A stretch of DNA of 64,000 nucleotides, taken from the IMG/VR virus record IMGVR_UViG_3300005466_000026, positions 21,775 through 85,774 of that record; one strand, given 5' to 3'. The position numbers were made by a program, and so were the translations under genes. This stretch comes from a virus. Each line of letters starts with the position of its first letter. Position 1 is the stretch's first letter. The notes under the pieces are model-generated. The model was not told the origin of the DNA. It worked only from the letters and a program-made list of their open reading frames with translations, and did not search any database. This document shows, in pieces, positions 21,759-28,985 of this stretch.

Positions 21759-22200
21759 GTGGCTGTCCCTTGAGATAGAGTTCTTCCAGCAGTATCGCCG
21801 CCAGACCCGCGCACTCTGGATCGTTGTACCAGCGGCACAATCCAGAGGGATGAGGTAGCTGCCGCCATGTGCATCCGTTCATCTGAACAGGGTGAATAAG
21901 TATCTTGGGGAGCTCCAGTGCACTGCGCACCTGCTCCCCGAACACGACAATGGTACGTCCGGCGTAGAGCGAAGGAAAACGCTCCGCCGCTGCCTTGGCC
22001 ACCGGCCTGCTCCACGTTCTGGAGTTGATCAGGTTGAGCCGCTCGAAGCCGTCCATGTATCCCTTTCGCGTGACCTGCGGCTGGCGCGTCTGCAGAAGCC
22101 TCCAGAGACGGTAGCCGCTGCTCCCGGACGGGAACGGAGCGAGCGCGTACCTGGGATCCGCCGACAGCGGATTGTTCATTCCCAGCAGTACGGCCCTCAC
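21721..22200 (-). CDS. Uracil-DNA-glycosylase-superfamily-like protein
   Basis: GTG 22200 overlaps the kinase stop (GTGA). Of the 159 residues, LLGMNNPLSADPRYALAPFP occupies the place of UDG motif I, FERLNLI and TIVVFGEQV fit the core strands, and LPHPSGLCRWYNDPE resembles the HPS-containing leucine-loop motif of families such as MUG/TDG. It could recognise or process a modified base, or be a fold relative without glycosylase activity. The motif I residues are not canonical, so this is a fold-level call. Confidence 0.55.
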   Translation of the reverse strand: MRAVLLGMNNPLSADPRYALAPFPSGSSGYRLWRLLQTRQPQVTRKGYMDGFERLNLINSRTWSRPVAKAAAERFPSLYAGRTIVVFGEQVRSALELPKILIHPVQMNGCTWRQLPHPSGLCRWYNDPECAGLAAILLEELYLKGQPHAEEIRRDDSET

Positions 22201-22745
22201 ACCAGATTGAGCCACCGAAACACCTTCGCGAACACCTGCTCGCGGGATCCTAAAAAGCATTCCACCTTCTCCTCTTGAAAGTCGTAGTAGTGTCTGCGAC
22301 TCTTTCTGTGCAGCGCCTCGATAGTCTTCTCCTGGATCTTGTGACCGCGCTCACGAACGGCCTTGACGCAGTCCTCCAGAGGCTCGTCTATCAGGGCGAC
22401 CGCTATCGGTAGTCCGGCGTCCCGAAGATCGAGCAGGTTCTGTGGCTTGTCGGTGAAGTTCTTTCCCTCGTAGAGCACGTTGCATCCGAGCTCCAGAGCG
22501 TGGATCCTCATCAGTTCGTACGCCAGCGGTAGACTAGGCAGCGTGTCCAGTCCGCCGTTCGCTATCTCGTAGTGTCCGGGAACGTACAGATGCTTCTCGT
22601 TGATGTTGTTGTGAGTCAGGATGTATCCGGCAGGCTTCTGTCTGCCGGGATACTCCAGCTTGCGGCTCACCGGATAGAAGGACATGATCCTGCGGACCAG
22701 ATGCGACTTGCCCGCGCCGTTCGTTCCCAGGAGACTGATTATCAT
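22197..22745 (-). CDS. P-loop kinase resembling phage 5-hydroxymethyl-dU DNA kinase
   Basis: Walker A is LGTNGAGKSHL at residues 6-16. The rest fits a nucleotide-kinase fold: YEGKNF after a long helix, DEPLEDCVKAVRERG as the lid and late helices with a KSRRHYYDF stretch. Phages with hypermodified thymine encode P-loop kinases of this size (about 180 residues) that phosphorylate 5-hmdU in DNA. The context (thymidylate-synthase-like, HD, AADT-like and radical SAM genes) supports that, but a free-nucleotide or RNA kinase cannot be excluded. ATG 22745 overlaps the upstream stop. Confidence 0.6.
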   Translation of the reverse strand: MIISLLGTNGAGKSHLVRRIMSFYPVSRKLEYPGRQKPAGYILTHNNINEKHLYVPGHYEIANGGLDTLPSLPLAYELMRIHALELGCNVLYEGKNFTDKPQNLLDLRDAGLPIAVALIDEPLEDCVKAVRERGHKIQEKTIEALHRKSRRHYYDFQEEKVECFLGSREQVFAKVFRWLNLV

Positions 22746-23119
22746 GAGTGCTGATCCAGCTGACTGATCTCGTGCATGTTCGCCAGCGCGAACTCTCGAC
22801 GGTCCTTCTTGTCCATGTCGTAGCACATCAGCAGCCACTGAGGAGTCTCGTACCACTCGCTGGTTCCCCACCGCACGCTGATGGGATTAACTGTTCGCCA
22901 GCTGAACGAGCCGCGATAGTTGACGTAGCTGAAGCGAAGAGTCTGCGTCGGCCGAGCCTCGTCCTGATGCATCTCCAGTATGCGAGCCAGCGCGGACAGA
23001 TGATTGGTCGCCGAGGTGATCACCTCTCGAGCTCCCGTGTAGGACCATGCCGGATGCTCGCGACATAGCCTCTCGATGCTGGCGGCTAGATCTCTCAGGC
23101 TATGCTTCTGCGCTGGCAT
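22742..23119 (-). CDS. WYL-domain-like protein
   Basis: ATG 23119 follows GGAGGCGAC. After a helical N-terminus, residues 68-120 (LRFSYVNYRGSFSWRTVNPI, then PQWLLMCYDMDKKDRREFAL) follow the WYL pattern: Y-x-N-x-x-G, R-x-V-x-P, W-x-L-x-x-Y-D, R-x-F-x-L. WYL domains sense ligands or nucleic acids, often in defence and DNA-repair regulators. Here there is no HTH, so it may be an effector-binding subunit. Confidence 0.6.
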   Translation of the reverse strand: MPAQKHSLRDLAASIERLCREHPAWSYTGAREVITSATNHLSALARILEMHQDEARPTQTLRFSYVNYRGSFSWRTVNPISVRWGTSEWYETPQWLLMCYDMDKKDRREFALANMHEISQLDQHS

Positions 23120-24179
23120 CGTCGCCTCCTCTGGGTCCCTGATAGGCTGGCACCGGCTCGCGATCCTTCCACGGCAGACGCACCACCTTGTCGCGCTGAC
23201 CATGCGAGAGAGCCTCCTGGATGTCTGCCGCCGTCTGCGCGTCGGGCTTGTGCAGCTTGCCCTGACCCATCAGGTCCGGAAGCAGGCCGACGCGATAGCT
23301 GCGATGATTGCACCCTCGGCACGGCGTGAAGTCGCGCTCGCCGCGTATCAGCTTCTCCCTGGCGGCTCCCATCGCGTCGCCCTGCCACAGCTCACCGATG
23401 TTGGTCTCGTTCGTGTTGCCCACGAAGTACGGACTGTCCCACGTGTTGCAGCACAGAGGAACGTTGCCGTCCCAGTGAATGGCGATCTGCCTGAACGGAT
23501 GATGACACCGCTTGCCTGCCATACTGTCGTCGGGCGCGAAGGCGAGGCCAGCGTAGTTGAACACCTTGCCGTGATTGCCAATCTTCTTGTCGGCCGCCTG
23601 CGACGCGAGATCCCGTATCTTCACCAGCGTCCTCGTGCCCGGTCTTCGGCGCTTGTGCGGGTTCCCGCGAATGTCCCGCGGATAGTCGTAGTAGGTGAAG
23701 CCAAGAGGATGCTTGACGCCCGATCGCAGCTTGCCCTTCTCCTCGATGGCCGCGATGACCTTCTCCACGAACTTCACGTTCTCGTAGTCGTCCAGCCCGA
23801 GGACGCTGACGCCAGCGTCGAACAGCGCTGTCACGTTCACCACCGGACCCGGCTTCCTGAGTAGTCCCCCGGCGTTGGTCAGCATCGTGATGTGCGCCTT
23901 CGGCAGACACTCGCGAGTGGCCGCCATCATCCCCACGTAGTCCGGATGCATGGTGGGCTCACCGCGCATGGCGAAGCCGACGCGACAGTTCCAGCCGAGA
24001 GCTCTCACGTCCGTGAGCGCCTTGACCAGCGTCTCCTTCTTCATGAACTCGTATCCCTTGCCCTGCTTCTCCTGTATCGCGGAGACCGCGCAGAAAGGAC
24101 AGTTTAGATTACAGCCGCGCGTCAGCTCCAGCGTGACGTTGAACGGGGGTTCCTGAGTACGGTATCTTCGGCGCGTCAT
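23100..24179 (-). CDS. Radical SAM enzyme with SPASM-like C-terminal cysteines
   Basis: The 4Fe-4S motif is CNLNCPFC (Cys23, 27, 30), preceded by a strand LELTRG. AMRGEPTMHP is the GGEP-like SAM-binding motif. Near residue 240 a second Cys set begins (RCHHPF, CCNTW, then CRGCNHR), as in SPASM auxiliary cluster domains, which act on peptides or carbohydrates. In hypermodified-thymine phages a radical SAM enzyme can rearrange the amino acid attached to DNA; here the substrate is inferred from neighbours. 359 residues, ATGA-coupled to the glycosyltransferase-like gene. Confidence 0.8.
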   Translation of the reverse strand: MTRRRYRTQEPPFNVTLELTRGCNLNCPFCAVSAIQEKQGKGYEFMKKETLVKALTDVRALGWNCRVGFAMRGEPTMHPDYVGMMAATRECLPKAHITMLTNAGGLLRKPGPVVNVTALFDAGVSVLGLDDYENVKFVEKVIAAIEEKGKLRSGVKHPLGFTYYDYPRDIRGNPHKRRRPGTRTLVKIRDLASQAADKKIGNHGKVFNYAGLAFAPDDSMAGKRCHHPFRQIAIHWDGNVPLCCNTWDSPYFVGNTNETNIGELWQGDAMGAAREKLIRGERDFTPCRGCNHRSYRVGLLPDLMGQGKLHKPDAQTAADIQEALSHGQRDKVVRLPWKDREPVPAYQGPRGGDDASAEA

Positions 24180-25126
24180 AGGTTCTTCTCCAGTCTGTTG
24201 TAGGCCTCTAGGACCTTGTCCTTCAGATCTCGCTTCTCGCGAGCAGCCTTCAGCCACCATCGGTCCTGCTGCTCCTTCAGTATCTCTGCCCGTCTGGACA
24301 TCCTGCGCTGAACGGAGGCCGCGTTGCTGACCAGGAAGTCTCCTGGGTCATAGCCTGCCTTGCGCAGCGTGTAGCCCGCCTCCTCCTGGAACACCATAGG
24401 AAGTCCGCCGCTGAGCATCTCGTAGAAGCGGTTGGGAGGCGAGTGGAAGTTGCTGTGCGACTTGGCGTCCTCGAGATAGAGGCCGAGGCCGTGCCGTCCC
24501 AGCTCGGAGTGCAGATCCTCTATCTTCTTGACGTGTCGCACGTTGGGTCCGTTGTACTTCTGCTCGAACCGACTTGTCGGCGAGGAGATGGTTATGGGCA
24601 GCGACGGACTGTTGAAGAACTTGTCGAACGCCTTGGTTCGGCCGGCTCGGAAGCTTCCGTAGTAGAAGAGGTCTCCGGCGTCCTTCTTATTCAGAGGCGG
24701 CTTCTCCTCCTCGAACCCCAGAGCGTTCCAGTTTATCAGCGAGCTGAGAGTCGTGAGCTTGCTCTCCCTCTCGCAGGTCGTCCAGAACTCCAGGTGCGAC
24801 TTACCCGCCTTGCGTCGGTCGACGAACGCCTTGCGGAACGGCGACGTAGCGTCGCCGTCGTTGATGGGCGGAACTATGGTGTAGTCCTGCTGTATCCAGA
24901 CGATGCGCCTGACGCCGCGTATGGCGTGCGACAGCGGCTCTAGATGCTTGCAGAAGGCGTATGCCCCGTTCACTATGAAGAGGACGTCCGCCGTCTTGTA
25001 GAGCTCAATGGTCTCGTCGTCCACCAGCGGCAGGTCCAGCGTCTTGCTGAGAAAGAACGCCGCCTTGACCGACGCGACCATCGACTTCTCGCTGCACGCT
25101 ATGAAGCTGAATATGGCTGCCTTCAC
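24176..25126 (-). CDS. GT-B-like glycosyltransferase
   Basis: The 316-residue product has a two-domain layout. The C-terminal half begins DLFYYGSFRAGRTKAF and contains GLGLYLEDAKSHSNFHSP with PNRFYEMLSGGLPMVFQEEA, the E-x-x-x-x-G-x-P signature of nucleotide-sugar-binding GT-B domains. GTG 25126 follows AGAGGTGAGAC. It would transfer a sugar to an unknown acceptor; in this island modified DNA is an attractive candidate, as in T4-type hmC or kinetoplastid base J systems. LPS or protein glycosylation are alternatives. Confidence 0.7.
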   Translation of the reverse strand: MKAAIFSFIACSEKSMVASVKAAFFLSKTLDLPLVDDETIELYKTADVLFIVNGAYAFCKHLEPLSHAIRGVRRIVWIQQDYTIVPPINDGDATSPFRKAFVDRRKAGKSHLEFWTTCERESKLTTLSSLINWNALGFEEEKPPLNKKDAGDLFYYGSFRAGRTKAFDKFFNSPSLPITISSPTSRFEQKYNGPNVRHVKKIEDLHSELGRHGLGLYLEDAKSHSNFHSPPNRFYEMLSGGLPMVFQEEAGYTLRKAGYDPGDFLVSNAASVQRRMSRRAEILKEQQDRWWLKAAREKRDLKDKVLEAYNRLEKNL

Positions 25127-25332
25127 GTCTCACCTCTCTGCTTCTGGAAGTCCCTGACTTGGTTAATTATCCTCTGCTTCGCGCCCGAAGCCAAGTTCTG
25201 AATGGCTCTCTGCTGCCAGCACGTGGGATCTCGCGGCGGCAGATGCGAGACGTAGTCTGCGTAGCTGAGAACGTCTCCGTAGTCGGAGTCCGTGTCCCGA
25301 GCGATCTTGAGAAGCGGATAGCTGGTGCTCAT
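25123..25332 (-). CDS. Hypothetical 69-aa protein
   Basis: A small soluble protein (MSTSYPLLKIARDTDSDYGD; CWQQRAIQNLASGAKQRIIN) coupled by ATGA-type overlaps to the methyltransferase and glycosyltransferase genes. It could be an accessory subunit; no family recognised. Confidence 0.6.
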   Translation of the reverse strand: MSTSYPLLKIARDTDSDYGDVLSYADYVSHLPPRDPTCWQQRAIQNLASGAKQRIINQVRDFQKQRGET

Positions 25333-25943
25333 CTTCGGTCCATTCTCAGGACGTGCCAGCCTGCCTCGAAGATCGGCACGTCACCCGTGATCTTGAAGCC
25401 GCCGCGACTGATCATGGCCAGGAACTTCTTCCTGTCGTGCTCTGCCGTGTTGCTCTTCAGCACGTACTTGTCGCCGAAGCGTATCGTGCAGATGATGGAC
25501 CTCTTCGCGAGCTTCATGAAGCCCCTCATGGCCGCCTGCATGGAGGGCTCGTCGATGAGGTCCAGGAACCGCACCGCCACGATCACGTCGGAGGGTGGCA
25601 AGCCCTCCAGCTTTCTGGCGTCGCCGACCTGCAGGACGTAGGACGGCGGCACCTTCTTGTTCTTCAGCTTCCCCTTAGCTATGGCGAGCATCTGCTCCGA
25701 GGAGTCTACGCCCGTAACGGTGGCCACGCTCAGCTGATGATACAGATAGAAGAACCTGCCGGTTCCCACCGGGCAATCGATCACGGTCTGCGGCCTCAGC
25801 TCGGTGAGCATGTCCTCGACCGCCGCGTTCTCCTCGCCCCATCGTATCTGCTTCTTGCGCTTGGCCTCGTAGCCGCTCGCCATCTTACCGCGATACTTTC
25901 TCGCGGTCCTGTCTCCCAGATTGAATGCCGCAGATGGTCTCAT
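25329..25943 (-). CDS. Class I SAM-dependent methyltransferase
   Basis: Motif I is TVIDCPVGTGRFFYLYHQ (about residues 53-70), followed by the acidic end of strand 2 (VTGVDSSEQMLAIAKGKL) and VGDARKLEGLP as motif III. No DNA-MTase DPPY/PC motif is visible, so a small-molecule, lipid or sugar substrate (UbiE/COQ5-like) is more likely than direct base methylation. In this island it may methylate an added group. It could also serve the glycosyltransferase product. Confidence 0.75.
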   Translation of the reverse strand: MRPSAAFNLGDRTARKYRGKMASGYEAKRKKQIRWGEENAAVEDMLTELRPQTVIDCPVGTGRFFYLYHQLSVATVTGVDSSEQMLAIAKGKLKNKKVPPSYVLQVGDARKLEGLPPSDVIVAVRFLDLIDEPSMQAAMRGFMKLAKRSIICTIRFGDKYVLKSNTAEHDRKKFLAMISRGGFKITGDVPIFEAGWHVLRMDRR

Positions 25944-26138
25944 CTATCTCCTCCCCTTGCTGTCGAAGACTACTCTTCCGGTTGATCTCTCGAAGCACGT
26001 GACCGCCGCGCTGCTGTTTCTAGCCATCGCGCCCACGAACTCCTTGCAGGCTTCCTTGCTGTCGAACTTGACCTGCTTCGGCTCCTCGCATCCGAGGAAG
26101 CTGCAGAACGTTATGAGTACGAAGAATGGACTTTCCAT
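25944..26138 (-). CDS. 64-aa protein with N-terminal hydrophobic segment
   Basis: The start MESPFFVLITFCSFLGCEEP looks like a very short signal sequence; LGC followed by acidic residues could even be a lipobox. The rest contains VKFDSKEACKEFVGAM. It lies just downstream of the homing endonuclease, overlapping its end by 28 bases. Function unknown. Confidence 0.55.
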   Translation of the reverse strand: MESPFFVLITFCSFLGCEEPKQVKFDSKEACKEFVGAMARNSSAAVTCFERSTGRVVFDSKGRR

Positions 26139-26917
26139 GTCACTTCTCCTAATTGCTGCTTCATCTTCATGCCTTTATTCCACGGTTCTCGTCCTTTCAT
26201 TGCGGCACTCATTTTTGCACGAGACTCAAGAGTGTGCTTCTTACCTTTTCTCTTCGACGGTTTTCCTTTCTGTGCTGCGCTCATCTTAGCTCGAGACTCA
26301 GCTGTATGTTTCCGACCTGCTATCCAGGGAATTTGACCCTTATGAACATCACTCATCTTTTTTCGGTGCTCAGGATTTTCCCACGCCTTCTTGATTAAAT
26401 CTTTCAATATGATTGAGCCTCTCTCACGATAATCAGGATCTTTCCATCTTTCTTTTGACTCTCTTCTCATTTTATTCGCTTGGCGCTCTCGATACTCTGG
26501 ATCTTTCCACTGCTCTTTTAATTGCCTTGTCATAGAAGCACTCCTACGCTCACGAAATTCAGAGGACTCCCATAGCTTCACGACTGCTAGTCTCATTGCT
26601 TCACGTGAAGCTTCTCTGGAGATAGCGTATTGCCAGCTAGAGCATGGTCTGCCTTGAGTCATTCTACTGAGTGCACTCACCATCTGATGATGTGCTCTGC
26701 CATCAAGAATAAATTTAGTCAAGAGCCAGTGTGCCAGAAAATGTTCTCGATAGGTCAGTGAGACCAAGTTCTCTGAGCTGTTATACCAGCTCGGATCTCC
26801 GCCGAAACTTCTAGGGTTTCGGTGATGTCTCTCGTAACGTACTCCTGGTTCGCGCTCGCGGCTCGCGGCGCGATCCATGATCTGCGTGTACCAGAGACGA
26901 TACTTCTCAGTGCTCAC
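26111..26917 (-). CDS. HNH homing endonuclease with NUMOD3 repeats
   Basis: ERHHRNPRSFGGDPSWYNSS then ENLV and HFLAHWLLTKF give the HNH catalytic arrangement. Repeats of EF/YRER..S..M..E.WKDPEYRER type follow, and the C-terminal repeats RKHTAESRAKMSAAQKG and KKHTLESRAKMSAAMKG are NUMOD3 DNA-binding motifs. GTG 26917 overlaps the AADT-like gene stop. It is visibly more A/T-rich than its neighbours, as expected for a recent mobile insert. Flanking genes look complete, so it appears free-standing rather than intron-encoded. Confidence 0.85.
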   Translation of the reverse strand: MSTEKYRLWYTQIMDRAASREREPGVRYERHHRNPRSFGGDPSWYNSSENLVSLTYREHFLAHWLLTKFILDGRAHHQMVSALSRMTQGRPCSSWQYAISREASREAMRLAVVKLWESSEFRERRSASMTRQLKEQWKDPEYRERQANKMRRESKERWKDPDYRERGSIILKDLIKKAWENPEHRKKMSDVHKGQIPWIAGRKHTAESRAKMSAAQKGKPSKRKGKKHTLESRAKMSAAMKGREPWNKGMKMKQQLGEVTWKVHSSYS

Positions 26918-27789
26918 GCGAACACTCCTCTTGGTCTGCCCTCGCCGTTCCTGACTCTCTCGTACTTGTCGAACTCGCAGAGCGTGTGCTCGACGTCTCG
27001 CATCTCCCACTTGGGCCACTGCCTCGGCCAGTTGCCCGGACTGCAACTGGCCGCGAGGATCAGCTGCATCTCCTCCAGCATCTTGGGCACCCTGACGCTC
27101 TTATCCTTCTTGTTCCTGCCGTGTATCCGGTTCAGTCCGCGCCTCGCCCCCGGTCCCACGTTGCACCAGCTCATGATGTCGTTCGCGTCGCAGAGAAGGT
27201 TGGTGTGCCGCAGGTCCGTGACTATCTCGTACGAGTGAAATGTGCCGAGCCACGGCTGCATCTTGAACCAGAGCCAAGCCGTCTGCAGAGACATCTTCTC
27301 CTTAATCATCTGCTTGGCAGCGTCCCTCCATCCGCTCTCCTCTCTGAAGTTCTTCAGGATCTCCAGGATCCCGTCCAGCTTGGTGAAGCCGGGGGGAGAG
27401 GTTATGATGTACGCTCCGGTGACGTAGGGGCCGTCACCGCAGATCGCCTTGACGTCCTTCTTCATGCGTCGCAGGTCTCCGGTCTGCAGGAACACCGCGA
27501 AGGCGTTGTTCTTGTCGAAGTCCAGGTGATTGAAGATGGCCTCTCCCGTGCTGATCCTGTTGAACATGCGGAACACGACCGTGGCCAGTAGCACGTCCGG
27601 CGAGTCTCTCATCTCCTCCCTCACGTTGCGTCGGAACCAGTCAGTGGTCTTGTCCAGCTCCCGGAAGACGTTCGTGAACCTGTACTTCTGCAGGATCGGG
27701 TCCCTCGTCAGGGACGACTTCCCCTCCAGACGGTTCAGGTACACCTGATGTCGCTGCCTCGCGTAGTTGAAGAAGGACTGCATCGTCAT
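26914..27789 (-). CDS. Amino acid:DNA transferase-like protein (aGPT-pyrophosphorylase / HMUDK helical family)
   Basis: Residues 5-60 (YARQRHQVYLNRLEGK, DPILQKYRFTNVFRELDKTT) match the helical family predicted as alpha-glutamyl/putrescinyl-thymine pyrophosphorylase, later shown in phages such as ViI and M6 to attach amino acids to pyrophosphorylated 5-hmdU in DNA (AADT). Also typical are GAYIITSPPG (about 146-155) and SYEIVTDLRHTNLLCDANDI plus a late basic GARRGLNRIHG. 291 residues is the expected size. It is one of the clearest markers of thymine hypermodification here. ATG 27789 lies within the end of the exonuclease frame. Confidence 0.75.
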   Translation of the reverse strand: MTMQSFFNYARQRHQVYLNRLEGKSSLTRDPILQKYRFTNVFRELDKTTDWFRRNVREEMRDSPDVLLATVVFRMFNRISTGEAIFNHLDFDKNNAFAVFLQTGDLRRMKKDVKAICGDGPYVTGAYIITSPPGFTKLDGILEILKNFREESGWRDAAKQMIKEKMSLQTAWLWFKMQPWLGTFHSYEIVTDLRHTNLLCDANDIMSWCNVGPGARRGLNRIHGRNKKDKSVRVPKMLEEMQLILAASCSPGNWPRQWPKWEMRDVEHTLCEFDKYERVRNGEGRPRGVFA

Positions 27790-28528
27790 GGCTCATCTCC
27801 AGTACATCTTTGAGTGGCTTAGAGTTCCAGAACTCGGCTACGTAGCGCTCCTCCTCGCCGAAGTCCTCCTGCCGCAGGATCCAGGACAGGTAGCTCCGGT
27901 CTATCTCCCTGACGTGCCTCCACTCCATGCCCTTGTACTTGCCGAAGCCGATGATCCTCTGCAGATACGGAGTGTTGGTCAGCTGCACCAGCTCGTCCGC
28001 CGTCTTGAGCGTGAGCATTCGCAGGACCAGCGTGGCGGTCGTCAGCGCGTCGGGCATCGCTCGGTGGGGAGGCCTGATGCAGTAGGGCACCGCGAGGTCC
28101 AGCCAGTATCGCAGCACCTGATTGGAGTGCCTCGGCGCGTCCGGCCACAGATGACGCGACGCCCTCCAGGTGCAGATCACCTTGACGCCCGGAGCCTCCT
28201 GCGTCAGCTTGTAGCCCGACTGCTCCAGCATCCGCAGATCGAAGTCCGCGTAGTGCATCGCCACGTACTGCGATGTCTTGATCTCCGTGAGGATGGACTT
28301 GTTGCGAGCCATCAGCTTGGCCATCGTGGGCGCGTGCTTCAGCTGATCGTCCGTGATGTGATGCACGGCTCTAGCTATCACGTTCATCGAACAGGTCGGC
28401 TTCACCAGCTGATCCCTTCCGAGTATCATCTGCTGAGTCTCTGCGTCGACGGTCGCCACGGCCAGCTCGCACACCTGATCCTGCTCGCTGTCTCCCGTGG
28501 TCTCCGTGTCGACTACCGCTATCCGCAT
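27641..28528 (-). CDS. DEDDh 3'-5' exonuclease (ExoX/DnaQ-like) with DUF3820-like domain
   Basis: VVDTETTG (residues 5-12) is Exo I; HYADFDLRMLE is Exo II; the late HRAMPDALTTA is the H-x-x-x-x-D Exo III. These are the catalytic residues of DnaQ-type nucleases. IGFGKYKGMEWRHVREIDRS, then YLSWIL (about 195-220), is the small domain often fused to phage ExoX. It would degrade ssDNA or 3' ends in repair and recombination. After EMSHDDAVL the product reads a Pro/Gly-rich tail that overlaps the next gene by 149 bases and may be non-functional. Confidence 0.8.
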   Translation of the reverse strand: MRIAVVDTETTGDSEQDQVCELAVATVDAETQQMILGRDQLVKPTCSMNVIARAVHHITDDQLKHAPTMAKLMARNKSILTEIKTSQYVAMHYADFDLRMLEQSGYKLTQEAPGVKVICTWRASRHLWPDAPRHSNQVLRYWLDLAVPYCIRPPHRAMPDALTTATLVLRMLTLKTADELVQLTNTPYLQRIIGFGKYKGMEWRHVREIDRSYLSWILRQEDFGEEERYVAEFWNSKPLKDVLEMSHDDAVLLQLREAATSGVPEPSGGEVVPDEGPDPAEVQVHERLPGAGQDH

Positions 28529-28673
28529 TCTTCATCTCCTCTGCGACGGATGAGAGCTGCGCTGACCACTTGGCCAGCGCAGCCCGACTCACTCCGCCGC
28601 GCTCCAGAGTGAGGGACAGCTGTCCCGCAACTCTGGCAACGTGACGGTGCCACTGCTGTATCTTCTCACGCAT
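28371..28673 (-). CDS. Hypothetical 100-aa helical protein
   Basis: Only the first about 50 residues (MREKIQQWHRHVARVAGQLS, LAKWSAQLSSVAEEM) look like ordinary protein. After that the frame runs 158 bases inside the exonuclease gene with Arg/Gly/Asp low-complexity sequence. The true functional part may be the N-terminal helical hairpin. No family recognised. Confidence 0.5.
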   Translation of the reverse strand: MREKIQQWHRHVARVAGQLSLTLERGGVSRAALAKWSAQLSSVAEEMKNADSGSRHGDHGRQRAGSGVRAGRGDRRRRDSADDTRKGSAGEADLFDERDS

Positions 28674-28977
28674 CGTCCATCTGCTTGACCAGCGACCGAC
28701 AGTACGCGTCGCAGATCATCTTCATCAGATTTCTGCGCGGAAGCGACAGATCCGACCACAAGCTCACCTCTACGGACACGTTACGCAGGAAGTCTCGCAC
28801 CTCGTCGGCAGGCTTGATCATCAGTCCCTTGGGATCTCGGGCATCCCATCCGCTGTCCAGCAGTGCGACCGCGACTTCGTCCACCGTCAGTTGACCGAGC
28901 ATCGTCTGTCTGATCTTGGCTCGGACGTCTCGGAAGCGGAACGCTGTTACGTTACCTGACTTTGACTTGCCCATCAT
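28666..28977 (-). CDS. Hypothetical 103-aa protein
   Basis: I choose ATG 28977, directly behind GGAGAGAAG, over the upstream start inside the helicase gene. The centre (DVRAKIRQTMLGQLTVDEVA) is helical and the C-terminus has two Cys. It may assist the adjacent helicase. No family recognised. Confidence 0.55.
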   Translation of the reverse strand: MMGKSKSGNVTAFRFRDVRAKIRQTMLGQLTVDEVAVALLDSGWDARDPKGLMIKPADEVRDFLRNVSVEVSLWSDLSLPRRNLMKMICDAYCRSLVKQMDDA

Positions 28978-28985
28978 CTTCTCTC

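Noticed and set aside
26111-27789. Group I or II intron around the HNH gene
   Set aside because: The AADT-like gene and the 64-aa gene both look complete and no split exon is visible, so a free-standing homing endonuclease is simpler.
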